Positions 7,982 to 17,900 of a stretch of DNA of 64,000 nt are shown here, piece by piece (positions within the stretch are counted from its first letter, which is position 1; each line of letters begins with the position of its first letter). This stretch comes from UBA9659 sp965208605 (GTDB taxonomy: Bacteria; Pseudomonadota; Gammaproteobacteria; Pseudomonadales; Azotimanducaceae). The stretch spans positions 310,001 through 374,000 of the forward strand of contig OZ242345.1 in the NCBI GenBank assembly GCA_965208605.1, written 5' to 3'. The notes under the pieces are model-generated. The model searched no databases, was not told where the DNA came from, and worked only from the letters and a program-made list of their open reading frames with translations. The position numbers and the translations under genes were made by a program.

Positions 7982-9355
7982 ATGCCAGAGAAACGAAACT
8001 CAAACTATGATTTTGATTTGTTTGTGATGGGCGCCGGTTCTGGTGGCGTCCGCGCCGCGCGGATGAGTGCTGGCTATGGTGCCCGGGTCGCCACAGCAGA
8101 AGACAAATACCTCGGCGGCACCTGCGTCAATCTGGGCTGTATACCGAAGAAGTTATTTGTCTATGCCGCCCAATTTGCAGAAGACTTTGCCCAGGCCCAA
8201 GGCTTTGGTTGGGGCAGGGCTACCCCGGACTTCACCTGGCACCGATTGCTGGCTAACAAAAACACAGAAATCACTCGGCTGAATGGGGTCTACAAAAATC
8301 TGCTCACGGCTGCGGGGGTAACTCACTTTGATGCCCGCGCGAGGATCCTGGATGAACATCATCTGGAGGTGCAGGGCAAGCGAGTGTCCACTGAAAAGAT
8401 TTTGATTGCCACCGGCGGTTGGCCGCTAGTCCCTGAGTTTCCCGGTAGCGAGCATGTGATTACTTCTAATGAAGCCTTTTTTCTTGAGGCCTTGCCGCGC
8501 CGTTGTCTGGTAGTGGGGGGTGGTTATATTGCTGTTGAATTTGCCGGTATCTTCCAGGGTCTAGGCGTTGCGACTTGTCTTGCCTACCGGGGTGAGCTGT
8601 TGCTACGTCGTTTTGATATTGATGTCAGGAAAGCAGTCGGAGACGAACTAGAGCGCAAAGGTATTGACCTGAGGTTTAACTCCCAGGTGCGGCAGATTGA
8701 CCGCAATCAGGACGGCAGCTTAGCAGTCCAGTTTGAAGACGGCACTAGTTTAACCAGGGACCTCGTCCTCTATGCCACCGGCAGGGTGCCCGCAGTGGCC
8801 GACATAGGGCTGGAAAATGTCCCCGTCAAGTGCCGAGATAATGGTGCCATTATCACCGATGAGGAACATAGAAGTAGCCAGCCGAACATCTTTGCGCTCG
8901 GCGATGTGACCGACCGTATTCAGTTGACGCCCGTGGCAATCGCTGAGGCCATGTGTTTTGCCAGCACGCAATTTAATGCTGAGCGACGGATTATGGATTA
9001 CGAGCAGATCGCCACGGCGGTTTTTTGTCAGCCCAACATAGGCACTGTAGGCTTAACAGAAGCCGAGGCGAGAGCAGACTATGATGATGTGGCACTCTAT
9101 CTTGCTCAGTTTAAACCCCTGAAACACAGCCTCAGCGGCAGTGAGGAAAAGTGCCTGATGAAATTGATCGTGGATCAAAAAACCGATCGGATTCTTGGCA
9201 TACACATGGTGGGTGCAGAGGCCGGGGAAATTATTCAAGGCCTTGCCATTGCGATGAAGGCCGGCGCCACCAAAAGTATCTTTGATGCCACTGTCGGCAT
9301 ACATCCCACTCAGGCGGAAGAGTTTGTCACCCTAAGAGAGGCAGTTGATGGGTAG
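7982..9355 (+). CDS. gor: glutathione reductase
   Basis: Gor reduces glutathione disulphide with NADPH. The 457-residue flavoprotein has the FAD Rossmann motif GAGSGG (about residues 18-22), the redox-active disulphide in GGTCVNLGCIPKK (Cys48 and Cys53), a second nucleotide-binding motif VGGGYIAVEFAG, and the C-terminal catalytic GIHPTQAEE (His about 441). These features distinguish it from dihydrolipoamide dehydrogenase and fit glutathione reductase. It is divergent from the NamZ-like gene with a 76-base gap that contains TATACT near 7935 and AAGGAAG upstream of the start. It is followed by a hairpin-repeat region. Confidence 0.93.
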   Translation: MPEKRNSNYDFDLFVMGAGSGGVRAARMSAGYGARVATAEDKYLGGTCVNLGCIPKKLFVYAAQFAEDFAQAQGFGWGRATPDFTWHRLLANKNTEITRLNGVYKNLLTAAGVTHFDARARILDEHHLEVQGKRVSTEKILIATGGWPLVPEFPGSEHVITSNEAFFLEALPRRCLVVGGGYIAVEFAGIFQGLGVATCLAYRGELLLRRFDIDVRKAVGDELERKGIDLRFNSQVRQIDRNQDGSLAVQFEDGTSLTRDLVLYATGRVPAVADIGLENVPVKCRDNGAIITDEEHRSSQPNIFALGDVTDRIQLTPVAIAEAMCFASTQFNAERRIMDYEQIATAVFCQPNIGTVGLTEAEARADYDDVALYLAQFKPLKHSLSGSEEKCLMKLIVDQKTDRILGIHMVGAEAGEIIQGLAIAMKAGATKSIFDATVGIHPTQAEEFVTLREAVDG

Positions 9356-9379
9356 CGGGAAGTCTTTGTGTTTTGCCGC

Positions 9380-9580
9380 CAGGCTGGATTCCCGCCTTCG
9401 GCGAGAATGACGGCGCGGAGCCGGATTCCTTCACAGCGTCCCCGCTCCTTTGGGCGGCTTACGGCGCCCCGCGCCGTCATTCTCGAGCTTGCTCGGGAAT
9501 CCAGAGGAACGAAGTCAACCGCCTTGGGCATTTACACAACAAGATGATCCGCCGCTCTCGGCGAGAATAACGGGTGAATG
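9380..9580. repeat. dispersed hairpin repeats between gor and the symporter
   Basis: The 313-base gap holds one full copy of the AGCTTGCT-type hairpin (palindrome 9479-9500, followed by CCAGAGGAACGAAG), a CCTTCGGCGAGAATGACGGC variant at about 9393-9415, and a third fragment near 9555-9570. I see no gene here. The stretch 9590-9660 after the repeats presumably carries the symporter promoter and leader. Confidence 0.75.
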
Positions 9581-9668
9581 TGAAGGAAGGGCAGAGTCCT
9601 GTTATCATTGGCGCCGACGGTAACTATAGCTAGCAAAAAGATGGCTAGGCAGAAGGAAGGAACATAGC

Positions 9669-11435
9669 ATGCAAGAAAGCTGGCTGAGCCTAGCGACGGA
9701 CCTGCTTCATCTGCTGGACTCTTATCTGGGCGCCGCTCGTTATTTTCCCTTCCTTTTATTGGGTGTGGGCTTATTTTTCACCCTTTATTTGAAGTTCCCG
9801 CAGATCAGATATTTCAGACAGGCTATACGTATTGTCCGGGGTGATTATAGCGACAAGAATGCGCCGGGTGATGCCACGCATTTTCAGGCACTGGCAACTG
9901 CCATCTCAGGCACAGTCGGCACAGGTAATATCGGCGGCGTTGCCCTGGCACTCTATCTCGGTGGTCCCGCCGCCCTCTTCTGGATGTGGATGACGGCCTT
10001 CTTTGGGATGACCACCAAGTTTGTAGAGGTGTCCTTGTCTCACAAGTACCGACAAACAGACCCGAATGGACACATAGTAGGTGGCCCCATGTATGTGATG
10101 GAGCGGCGGCTGAATCTGAAGTGGCTGGCTGTATTTTTTGCTGTGGCCACGGTGATCAGTTCTTTCGGCACCGGCAATCTGCCGCAGAGCAACAATATCG
10201 CCAGCGGTTTGAATCAAACCTTTGGGGTTCCTGAATGGTTATCGGGCGCCGTCTTGGCATCGCTACTTGCCCTGGTCATCATCGGCGGCATCCGCCGGAT
10301 TGTGAAGGTGGCGGAAAAAATCGTGCCGATAATGGCGGTGTTTTATGTGCTGGGTGCACTCGGTGTCATCCTCACGCACCTCCCGCAGACCATCGCTTCT
10401 CTGGGGCTGGTATTTCAAGATGCCTTCACCGGTTCCGCGGCCAGCGGCGGATTTCTGGGTGCTAGTTTTGCCTATGCTTTCAACCGTGGCGTGAACCGCG
10501 GTCTCTTCTCCAATGAAGCAGGGCAGGGTAGCGCGCCCATCGCCCATGCTGCCGCTAAAACCAAACACTCGGTATCTGAAGGCATGGTGTCCCTTCTGGA
10601 ACCCTTCATTGACACTATTATTATCTGCACCCTGACCGGGCTGGTCATTCTGTCCTCTGGCGTCTGGACGGAAAAGCATCTGAATGAGTTTGAGCGGTTT
10701 GATATGCAGGTGGTTGCCGGCGAGTACGATGACCAGAAGGCTGATGACCGGGAGGCACTCTATACCTATTTGAACTCGCCCCTGGATACCGCTATCACTG
10801 CTTATACCGGTGAACTCAATGTGGTTAATGGCAAGGCAGCGCCTCGAGCACCTGGCATGCCTGATGCAGCCCCCAGTAGTTACACCATTTTACATAATCG
10901 TTCCGTCGCTGAAGAGGTACGCTTCTTTGACGGCGAGCAGCGCTATACCGGGCAAATAAATATTCTTGATGGTAACTTGCAGGAACCCCTGCGAGTGGTT
11001 GGCCGGTCTCTGATTCACTCCGTTGAGTTGACTGCGAAAGCGTTTTCCCGGGGTATTTTTGGTGACTATGGTGCCTACATAGTGGCTATTGGGCTATTAC
11101 TCTTTGCTTTTACCACCGCAGTTGCCTGGTTTTATTACGGCGACCGGGCAATGACCTATCTGTTTGGTCTCTCGGCAATCCTGCCCTATAAAATAGTGTA
11201 TGTGCTCGGTTTCTTTATTGCTGCCATTGCCGACACCTCCCTGATCTGGCTCATCTCCGCCATTAGTATTGCCCTGATGACCCTGCCTAATTTGGTCACG
11301 ATTTTTCTGCTCCGCGGGGAAATGCGCGAGGCAGTCGCTGATTATTGGCAGGCATTTCATCGGGAATATCCCGAGCAAGATGATAAAAACTCTAATAATA
11401 AAAACCCGGAGGATAAGCACCACGATGAGCACTGA
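9669..11435 (+). CDS. alanine/glycine:cation symporter (AGCS family) with an extra central domain
   Basis: The protein takes up alanine or glycine with Na+ or H+. The AGCS signature is clear: SGTVGTGNIGGVALALYLGGPAALFWMW, then NRGLFSNEAGQGSAPIAHAAA and LLLFAFTTAVAWFYYGDRA. Family members are usually 440-500 residues; this one has 588. The excess is a hydrophilic stretch of roughly 110 residues (about 336-450) between the helix ending SSGVWTE and SVELTAKAFSRG, where homologues have a short loop. A GAAGGAAGG Shine-Dalgarno precedes the ATG. The stop overlaps the start of the M16C protease by 11 bases (ATGAGCACTGA), so the two are probably one operon. Confidence 0.92.
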   Translation: MQESWLSLATDLLHLLDSYLGAARYFPFLLLGVGLFFTLYLKFPQIRYFRQAIRIVRGDYSDKNAPGDATHFQALATAISGTVGTGNIGGVALALYLGGPAALFWMWMTAFFGMTTKFVEVSLSHKYRQTDPNGHIVGGPMYVMERRLNLKWLAVFFAVATVISSFGTGNLPQSNNIASGLNQTFGVPEWLSGAVLASLLALVIIGGIRRIVKVAEKIVPIMAVFYVLGALGVILTHLPQTIASLGLVFQDAFTGSAASGGFLGASFAYAFNRGVNRGLFSNEAGQGSAPIAHAAAKTKHSVSEGMVSLLEPFIDTIIICTLTGLVILSSGVWTEKHLNEFERFDMQVVAGEYDDQKADDREALYTYLNSPLDTAITAYTGELNVVNGKAAPRAPGMPDAAPSSYTILHNRSVAEEVRFFDGEQRYTGQINILDGNLQEPLRVVGRSLIHSVELTAKAFSRGIFGDYGAYIVAIGLLLFAFTTAVAWFYYGDRAMTYLFGLSAILPYKIVYVLGFFIAAIADTSLIWLISAISIALMTLPNLVTIFLLRGEMREAVADYWQAFHREYPEQDDKNSNNKNPEDKHHDEH

Positions 11436-14400
11436 GCACTTCACGTTGCTACACGAGCAAGAAATTACCGCGCTTGATTTGAGGATGGAAGAATTCATCC
11501 ATGAGCCCACGGGCGCGAAGCACTATCACCTTGCCAGTGCCTCGTCTGAAAATGCCTTTATGGTTGCCTTTCGGACCCTGCCCGAGAACGACTGTGGTGT
11601 GGCACACATCCTGGAACATACGGTGCTTTGCGGCAGTGAACGTTTCCCGGTGCGCGATCCCTTTTTCATGATGCTCCGCAGATCACTGAATACTTTTATG
11701 AATGCCTTCACCAGTAACGATTACACGGCCTATCCCTTCGCCTCCGAGAATCGTAAGGACTACTTCAACCTCATGGCGGTGTATCTGGATGCGGTCTTCT
11801 TTTCTCGCTTGCACCCGCTGGACTTCGCGCAGGAGGGTTGCCGACTGGAGTTTGAGCAGGCGCATGATGCGGAAACGCCACTGGTCTATAGAGGGGTGGT
11901 CTACAATGAGATGAAGGGCGCGACCAGCTCCCCCATCAATCGTCTCTATGATGCCGTGCAAGCGCAGTTGTATCCCACCACGACCTACCATTACAACAGT
12001 GGCGGCGATCCCGCCGCGATCCCCGAGTTGAGTTATGAGTCCATGCTCGATTTTTACAAGACCCACTATCACCCCGGGAACGCTATTTTTATGACCTTTG
12101 GTGATATATCCGCGCAGGAAAATCAAGCCGAAATCATGCGCCTGTCGCTGAACAGATTTGAGGCATCCTCCTTCAAGCAACCGCCGCCGCCGATTGTGGT
12201 ACCCCCTGAGGTGCGCTATCAGTCGCCCATCCACACCGAGTTGACCTATCCGCTGGACGAAGAGGACCAGTCCGAGAAGACGCATATTGTGTTCGGCTGG
12301 CTCCTGGGTGAAAACACCGATCTTGAGATGCTGCTCCGGTGTCAGCTGGTGTCGGATGTTTTGCTCGGCACCAGTGCGTCACCACTCAGCGAGGCCCTGG
12401 AGAAGACGCCGCTTGCCTCGGCACCTTCGCCACTTTGTGGCTTTCAGCAGGAACCGCGAGAAATGCACTTTATCTGTGGTGTTGAAGGGAGTGACCCCGA
12501 GCATGCCGAGGCTATTGAAGACCTGGTGCTGGCGGTCCTGACGCAGGTGGCAGAGGAGGGTATTCCGAGTGCCCAGCTGGAAGCCGTGCTGCATCAACTG
12601 GAACTGAGCCAGCGAGAAGTGGGCGGCGATGGCCTGCCGTATGGCTTGCAACTGATCTTTACTTGTATCTCGGCGGCAATGCACCGAGGCAATCCTATAG
12701 GCCTGCTTGATCTAGAGGCAGCACTTGCCAGGTTACAAGCGGAGATTACCGACCCGGAGTTCATCAAATCACTGGTGCGGGAACTGCTGCTGGATAATCC
12801 CCATAGGGTGCGTGTGGTGATGAAACCCGACCGGCACCTGGGGGCGGCGATGCTTGCTGAGGAAGCAACAAAGCTCGCGACCCTCAAGGCAGCGATGACT
12901 GGACCCGAAAGCCGTCAGGCGATAGCCCTCGCTGAAGCCCTTGACGCCAGACAAAAGGCCCCCGAAGACGAGGATGTTTTGCCGCGTCTGCAACGAGAAG
13001 ACATCCCCAGGCACAAGGACTTCTATCGGTTGCCGTCGCCGCAACCGGGGCAGCCACCGATCACCGCCTGCGCCGCGGGGACGAACGGCATCGCCTATTA
13101 TCAATTGGTCACTGAGCTACCCGCCATCACCAGGGCGCAACTAGACCTGCTGCCCTTTTATTCTGCGCTGGTCACCGAGGTCGGTTCCGCCGACCGGGAT
13201 TATCGTGCAACCCAGCATCTGCAACACCGGGTATCTGGTGGTATTGCTGCCTTTCCTTCCATCCAGACCCCGCCCGATGACTCCCATGTCTATGAAGCCA
13301 CCTATCACTACTCCAGCATGGCACTGAATAGGAAGGCGGCTCCTATGGTGTCCCTCCTGATGGATACGGCGCAGCAAGCCAACTTCAATGAGTATGAGCG
13401 GGTGCGAGAAGTAGTGCGTCTGCTCGCGCTCAGGCGACTGAACTCTATTGCGGGTAAGGGCCATCGTTATGCCGTGCTGGCGGCCTGCGCACCCCTGGGA
13501 CCTATCCCAACACTCAACAACCGCCTCACGGGCATTCCCGGGATCCTGGCATTAAAAGCGCTGGACGATGCGCTGGATGATGACGACCGGCTGCGTCTGC
13601 TTGCCAGCGAGTTGGGAGGGTTGCAACAGACGCTCAGCGAGGGCAGCTCCCAGGTACTGGCGATTGCTGAAGCGAACTTCCTGCCTGAATTGACGGATAT
13701 TGTTGCCCGTGCTTGGCAAGAGCCCTCAGCGGTTGTTCATAGAGAGCCCTCAGCGGTTGTTGATAAAGAGCCATCAGCGGTTGTTGATAAAGAGCCTTCA
13801 GCGGTTGTTGATAAAGAGCCATCAGCGGTTGTTGATGTAGAGCCCTCAGGGGTTGTTACCAAAAGACCTCAAGCCTATGTCATCACCACCCAGGTCAACT
13901 TTTGTGCTAGTGCCTTTGAGACAGTGCCGGAAACTCACCCCGATGCCGTGCCCCTATGGCTCTTGGCGAGCCTGATCAGGAATCATTTCTTGCATGCCGA
14001 ACTCCGGGAAAAAGGCGGTGCCTATGGCGGTGGTGCCAGTTATGGCTTGGATATCAGCACCTTCTGTTTCTATTCCTATCGAGACCCCAATATCCACGAG
14101 ACTTTTAGTGCCTTTGAACGGGCTGTAGACTGGGTGCTCAAGGCGGATATAAAGGACGACATGCTGGATGAAGCGGTCCTGGGTGTGATGAGTAGTATAG
14201 ATTCGCCGGCCTCGCCAGCAGGGGAGATACTGCAAGCCTATCGTCAAGCACTGTCTGGCAGAGACGCGGCCCACCGGGAGAAGCTGCGGCGCCGGGTTCT
14301 TGAGGTGCGGGTCAGTGATATTAAGCGAGTCGCGGCAGACTATCTAACGCTTGCCGGTAGCCGGGCGCTGATCACCAGTGAAAACCGGCTAGGGGAAATT

Positions 14401-14439
14401 GATCAAGAATTTGAAACGATTCGCATCACTGCGGATTGA
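11425..14439 (+). CDS. M16C (presequence protease/insulinase-like) zinc metalloprotease
   Basis: The product, about 1004 residues, belongs to the PreP/Cym1 group of pitrilysin-type proteases, which degrade peptides inside a closed chamber. The inverted zinc motif HILEH is followed by the distal ligand region VVYNEMKGA. The central M16C-associated domain and a second M16 domain (RNHFLHAELREKGGAYGGGASYG) are present. The frame opens at 11380, but ATG 11425 has GGAGGA at 11408-11413, matches the family N terminus (HFTLLHEQEI) and overlaps the symporter stop. An array of six 8-residue units (EPSAVVDK type) is inserted in the linker before the last M16 domain (nt 13720-13863). No signal peptide is seen. 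Confidence 0.93.
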   Translation: MSTEHFTLLHEQEITALDLRMEEFIHEPTGAKHYHLASASSENAFMVAFRTLPENDCGVAHILEHTVLCGSERFPVRDPFFMMLRRSLNTFMNAFTSNDYTAYPFASENRKDYFNLMAVYLDAVFFSRLHPLDFAQEGCRLEFEQAHDAETPLVYRGVVYNEMKGATSSPINRLYDAVQAQLYPTTTYHYNSGGDPAAIPELSYESMLDFYKTHYHPGNAIFMTFGDISAQENQAEIMRLSLNRFEASSFKQPPPPIVVPPEVRYQSPIHTELTYPLDEEDQSEKTHIVFGWLLGENTDLEMLLRCQLVSDVLLGTSASPLSEALEKTPLASAPSPLCGFQQEPREMHFICGVEGSDPEHAEAIEDLVLAVLTQVAEEGIPSAQLEAVLHQLELSQREVGGDGLPYGLQLIFTCISAAMHRGNPIGLLDLEAALARLQAEITDPEFIKSLVRELLLDNPHRVRVVMKPDRHLGAAMLAEEATKLATLKAAMTGPESRQAIALAEALDARQKAPEDEDVLPRLQREDIPRHKDFYRLPSPQPGQPPITACAAGTNGIAYYQLVTELPAITRAQLDLLPFYSALVTEVGSADRDYRATQHLQHRVSGGIAAFPSIQTPPDDSHVYEATYHYSSMALNRKAAPMVSLLMDTAQQANFNEYERVREVVRLLALRRLNSIAGKGHRYAVLAACAPLGPIPTLNNRLTGIPGILALKALDDALDDDDRLRLLASELGGLQQTLSEGSSQVLAIAEANFLPELTDIVARAWQEPSAVVHREPSAVVDKEPSAVVDKEPSAVVDKEPSAVVDVEPSGVVTKRPQAYVITTQVNFCASAFETVPETHPDAVPLWLLASLIRNHFLHAELREKGGAYGGGASYGLDISTFCFYSYRDPNIHETFSAFERAVDWVLKADIKDDMLDEAVLGVMSSIDSPASPAGEILQAYRQALSGRDAAHREKLRRRVLEVRVSDIKRVAADYLTLAGSRALITSENRLGEIDQEFETIRITAD
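13720..13863 (+). repeat. six 24-bp tandem units inside the M16C protease gene
   Basis: Exactly six contiguous 24-base units of the form GAGCCCTCAGCGGTTGTT plus six more bases encode EPSAVVHR, EPSAVVDK (three times), EPSAVVDV and EPSGVVTK. The units keep the reading frame. The unit matches the intergenic arrays at 5392-5466 and 6600-6690 and is closely related to the array in the 5'-nucleotidase gene (48697-48888), where the shared core is read in another frame. Confidence 0.95.
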
Positions 14440-14444
14440 TACAG

Positions 14445-14980
14445 TCATTCTCGCCGCCAGTCGCCCCCGCCGTCACCCTTTTGGCCCCGTGGCCGCTGGC
14501 GGCTTACGGCGCGGAGGTCGCCCCGCCTTCGGCTGTGATGACACAACACCAGACTGGCGGCGCAAGCCGCCTGAAAGAAGCGAGGTCAACCTTGCCGTCA
14601 GGATCATAGAAGGCGGGAACCTAGAGGAATAAAGGCAATACCGCTCCTTCTCTGGATTCCCGAGCAAGCTCGAGAATGACGGCGCGGGGCGCCGTAAGTC
14701 GCCAGAAAGAGCAGGGACGCTCCGCCGCGCGCCGTCATCCTCGCCGCCTAGTCGCCCCTGCCGCAGGCGGGGGCGACTAGGCGGGGGGGAACCAGACTGG
14801 CGGCGCAAGCCGCCTGAAAGGAGCGGGGTCAACCTTGCCGTCAGGATCATAGAAGGCGAGAACCTAGAGGAATAAAGGCAGTGCCGCTCCTTCTCTGGAT
14901 TCCCGAGCAAGCTCGAGAATGACGGCGCGGGGCGCCGTAAGCCGCCGCCCTGGGTCCCCGCCCCGCGCCGCCGGGAGCGG
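14445..14980. repeat. compound repeat region with a duplicated block of about 150 bp
   Basis: The 544 bases between the protease and the giant gene hold no credible gene. A block of about 150 bases, starting ACCAGACTGGCGGCGCAAGC and ending with the hairpin repeat and GACGGCGCGGGGCGCCGTAAG, occurs twice as a direct repeat (about 14549-14702 and 14791-14943). The hairpin palindromes are at 14656-14677 and 14899-14920, in inverted orientation relative to those at 5017 and 9479. GC-rich stem-loops between the convergent protease and giant-gene ends could stop transcription from both sides. Confidence 0.8.
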
Positions 14981-14983
14981 GCG

Positions 14984-17900
14984 TTAAAAAGCGAGCTCGC
15001 CCTCTAGGTAGATACGGTGGTCAGCTCTGGTGGTGCCTTCTTTGCGTTCGGTGACCAGTTTCAGATCAAACAACTTGCTGCGCTGCCACTGCAGTCCCAG
15101 GCGATAGGTGCTCTGGTCGCCCAGACTCAACTCAGTATAGGGCGTCATGAGGCCAGGGCCCCGGAGCGCGTGCATGCCGTAATCCAAACGGACCTCCAGG
15201 CGCGGGCTGTATCCTTTAGAAGAGCCACTAGAAGCGCCCGCCCTGCCTTCATCTATCAGCCCCTGCTGCCAGAGTTGTTGCACCCCGCTGTTGGTCACCC
15301 CATAACCAGGCGTCAGGCTGAAAGACAGCCCCCGTCCGTTTGTTGACGGCTGGAAGCTAATCGCCCCACTCAGTCCCCACTCCTCAGCCTCACCGCCCAC
15401 CAGAGCACGCGCCTTGCCTTCTATCACTAGGCCGCCGCCCAGGCGGGCATAGCGCAGACTGGCACCCAGCTCAGCGCCAGCACCGGTCTCCCCGTCGCCA
15501 CCGTCAAAGCGCATCCCCGCTTCCACACTAGACTCAAATTGCGCGCCGCTGTCCAGATCCTGGACACGAGTCGCTTCCAGGGCCATGCGCACCCGGCTAA
15601 CATCCTGAGTCACGGCGGTTATCTGCGCATTACCGTCCAGTTCCACGGTGCTGCTCATGGCTTCACCCTTGAGACGCAGGCTGGTGCGCCCGGTCTCCAT
15701 CAAGATGCCACTCGCCCCCAGCGCAAAGGTCTGTACGCTCAAGTCGCTTGTGGGGATAGCCTCGCCTGGTGCCCGGTCTTCACTGATTTCCAGTTCGCCA
15801 CGGCCATAGCCAACAGTCGCCCAGAAGTCCAGGCCGCCTGTTGCCCAGCCCAGATACGGATGGACACTGGTCATATCCAGGTCATAGTCGCCGCTGGCTC
15901 CCAGGCGGGGGTCAGTGTAGTCCAGTCTCGCTTGGCTTTTGGAGATAGCCACACCCAGGATGGTGCGCTCGTTCAGCTGCGCATCCAGACCCAGTTGCAG
16001 ACTAAAGAGGTCGCCGTCCCAACGCACCCCCTCAGCACCTTCCATACTCCGGTAATCGCCCGCACCCCAAAGGGTGAAGCCATGAGAGCCAGCCCCAGAA
16101 GCAGCAGCAGCACCCGCGCCATTCAAGGGCAGCACAAAGGCAGACCCGGCCAAGACTCGCTTCAAATCAAACTGGTCATTGGCGATGGCGCGTCCCTGAG
16201 TTTTGATGAGCTCTGTCAGGTTGCCCGCACCACCAAAACTAGCACCACCAGCAGTTCCGGCAATGTTTGAGAGCCGTGCCTGCTCCAGGCGCCGCACAAT
16301 GGCACTGACATTTTGGTCCGCCATGCTCCGTGCCACATCGGGCAGAATCACCTCATTGAGCGCAACCAGGTCGCGGACGATGACTACACGGACGATGCGG
16401 GTAACCGTCTCGGCAGCATTGTCGGCAGCATCGGACACATCATAAGTGATGGTGTAGTCCCCCGGCGTGTCGGTATCCACCAGGTCGCCGCCAACCACAA
16501 TGCGGGCACTGAGGTCGCCATCCACCCCATCAATTGCCGTGGCGCCCGGGTCAGTGAAGGTGCTGCCTTGATGGACCTCCACGGGACTGGCACCCAAGAG
16601 AGTAATCTCTGGCGCAGTGGCGTCTACCGCGGTGCCGGTCGCGGTTATCGCGGCAGCGGGACCCGCGATGCCAGTGACATCCTCAACGCTATTCGCGGCA
16701 AGGGTCAGCCTGACGCCTTCCTCGGTCGGGGTGAAGGTGATGGTGTAGGTGTCGCCGGAGCCGGAGACACTATCCACAGTGGCACCCGTGGCGGAGAAAT
16801 CATTCACCGTCAAACCAGTCACCACTTCGGAGAAGGTGATGTCGTGCGTCTGCGCGGTGCCAACCACACCGGCGGCAATGGTGCCCAAGAGCACCGTCGG
16901 CGCGGTGGTGTCGGGAGGCGCGGTCACGGGCGAAGTGGTAGTAACGGCGGCGGTATCGGGGATGTTTTGGTCGATGGCATCGCGTAACTCCGACTGGGTG
17001 GCGGCAGATAATTCCGTTGACAGAGCATCGCGCTCGGCATCCGTGTCCGCTGCCACTTCATACTCAACCACCACGCTGCCGGCGGCAATGCTGAGCACGC
17101 GCACATCGGTGGCAGGAATATCCAACACGGTCGCAATGCCCATAACGAACTTGTCTTCATCAAACTCGGCGGTGGTGAGACCGGCAATGGTCGTGGTGGC
17201 CGTGAATCTCGGTTTGCTGGTGTCTTGCGTTGCCGCGACCGCCGCAGTGCCGGTCGCGCTTGCCGCGAGGTTGGGGTTGCCATCGCCATCGGTCACCGCG
17301 TTCGCGGCGAGAGTCAGGGTTACCGCGCCCGCCGTGCTCGGGATGTAGGTAACGACAAACGTGGTGCCGCTACCGGTGGCGGGGGCAATGCTATTCACGG
17401 CGCCATTGGAAACAGAGAAATCACCCGTTTCCAAACCAGTCACCGCTCTGGCGAAGTCAATCCCCACGCTTGCCGAATTACCGACCGTGGATTTGCCCAG
17501 AGCCGGGATGGTTACCGCAAACGGCGTGGTGACAACCGGCGCGGTCACGGTGATGGTTACCGTATCGCTGTGGGTAGCAGCATCATCATCGGTTACAGTC
17601 AGGGTGAACACCAGTTCCGCGGCGGCATCCGGCGCGGTGAAGGTCGAGGTCTCGCCATTAGCCACGGTGATTGCCGTGGCGGGCGGCGCATCATCGGTTG
17701 AAGTATGCACCCATACATAACTCTGGATAGTTCCATCGGAGTCGGTGCTATCGGTGCCGTCCAGCGTTACGGTCGCGCCGATGGCAACGGTTTGCAGGGC
17801 ACCCGCATTAGCCACTGGCGGCTGGTTGGTGGTGACCGCTGGCGCGGTCACGGTGATGGTTACCGTGTTGGTGTCGGTGTTGATGTTGGTGGCACCGCCA

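Noticed and set aside
13720..13863. CRISPR-like array
   Set aside because: The 24-bp units are contiguous without spacers and encode in-frame peptide repeats. The same holds for 48697-48888.
14399..14910. Short open frames on both strands between the protease and the giant gene
   Set aside because: Both are made of the duplicated repeat block and give the repeat-derived peptide LGNPEKERHCLYSSRFSPS twice.
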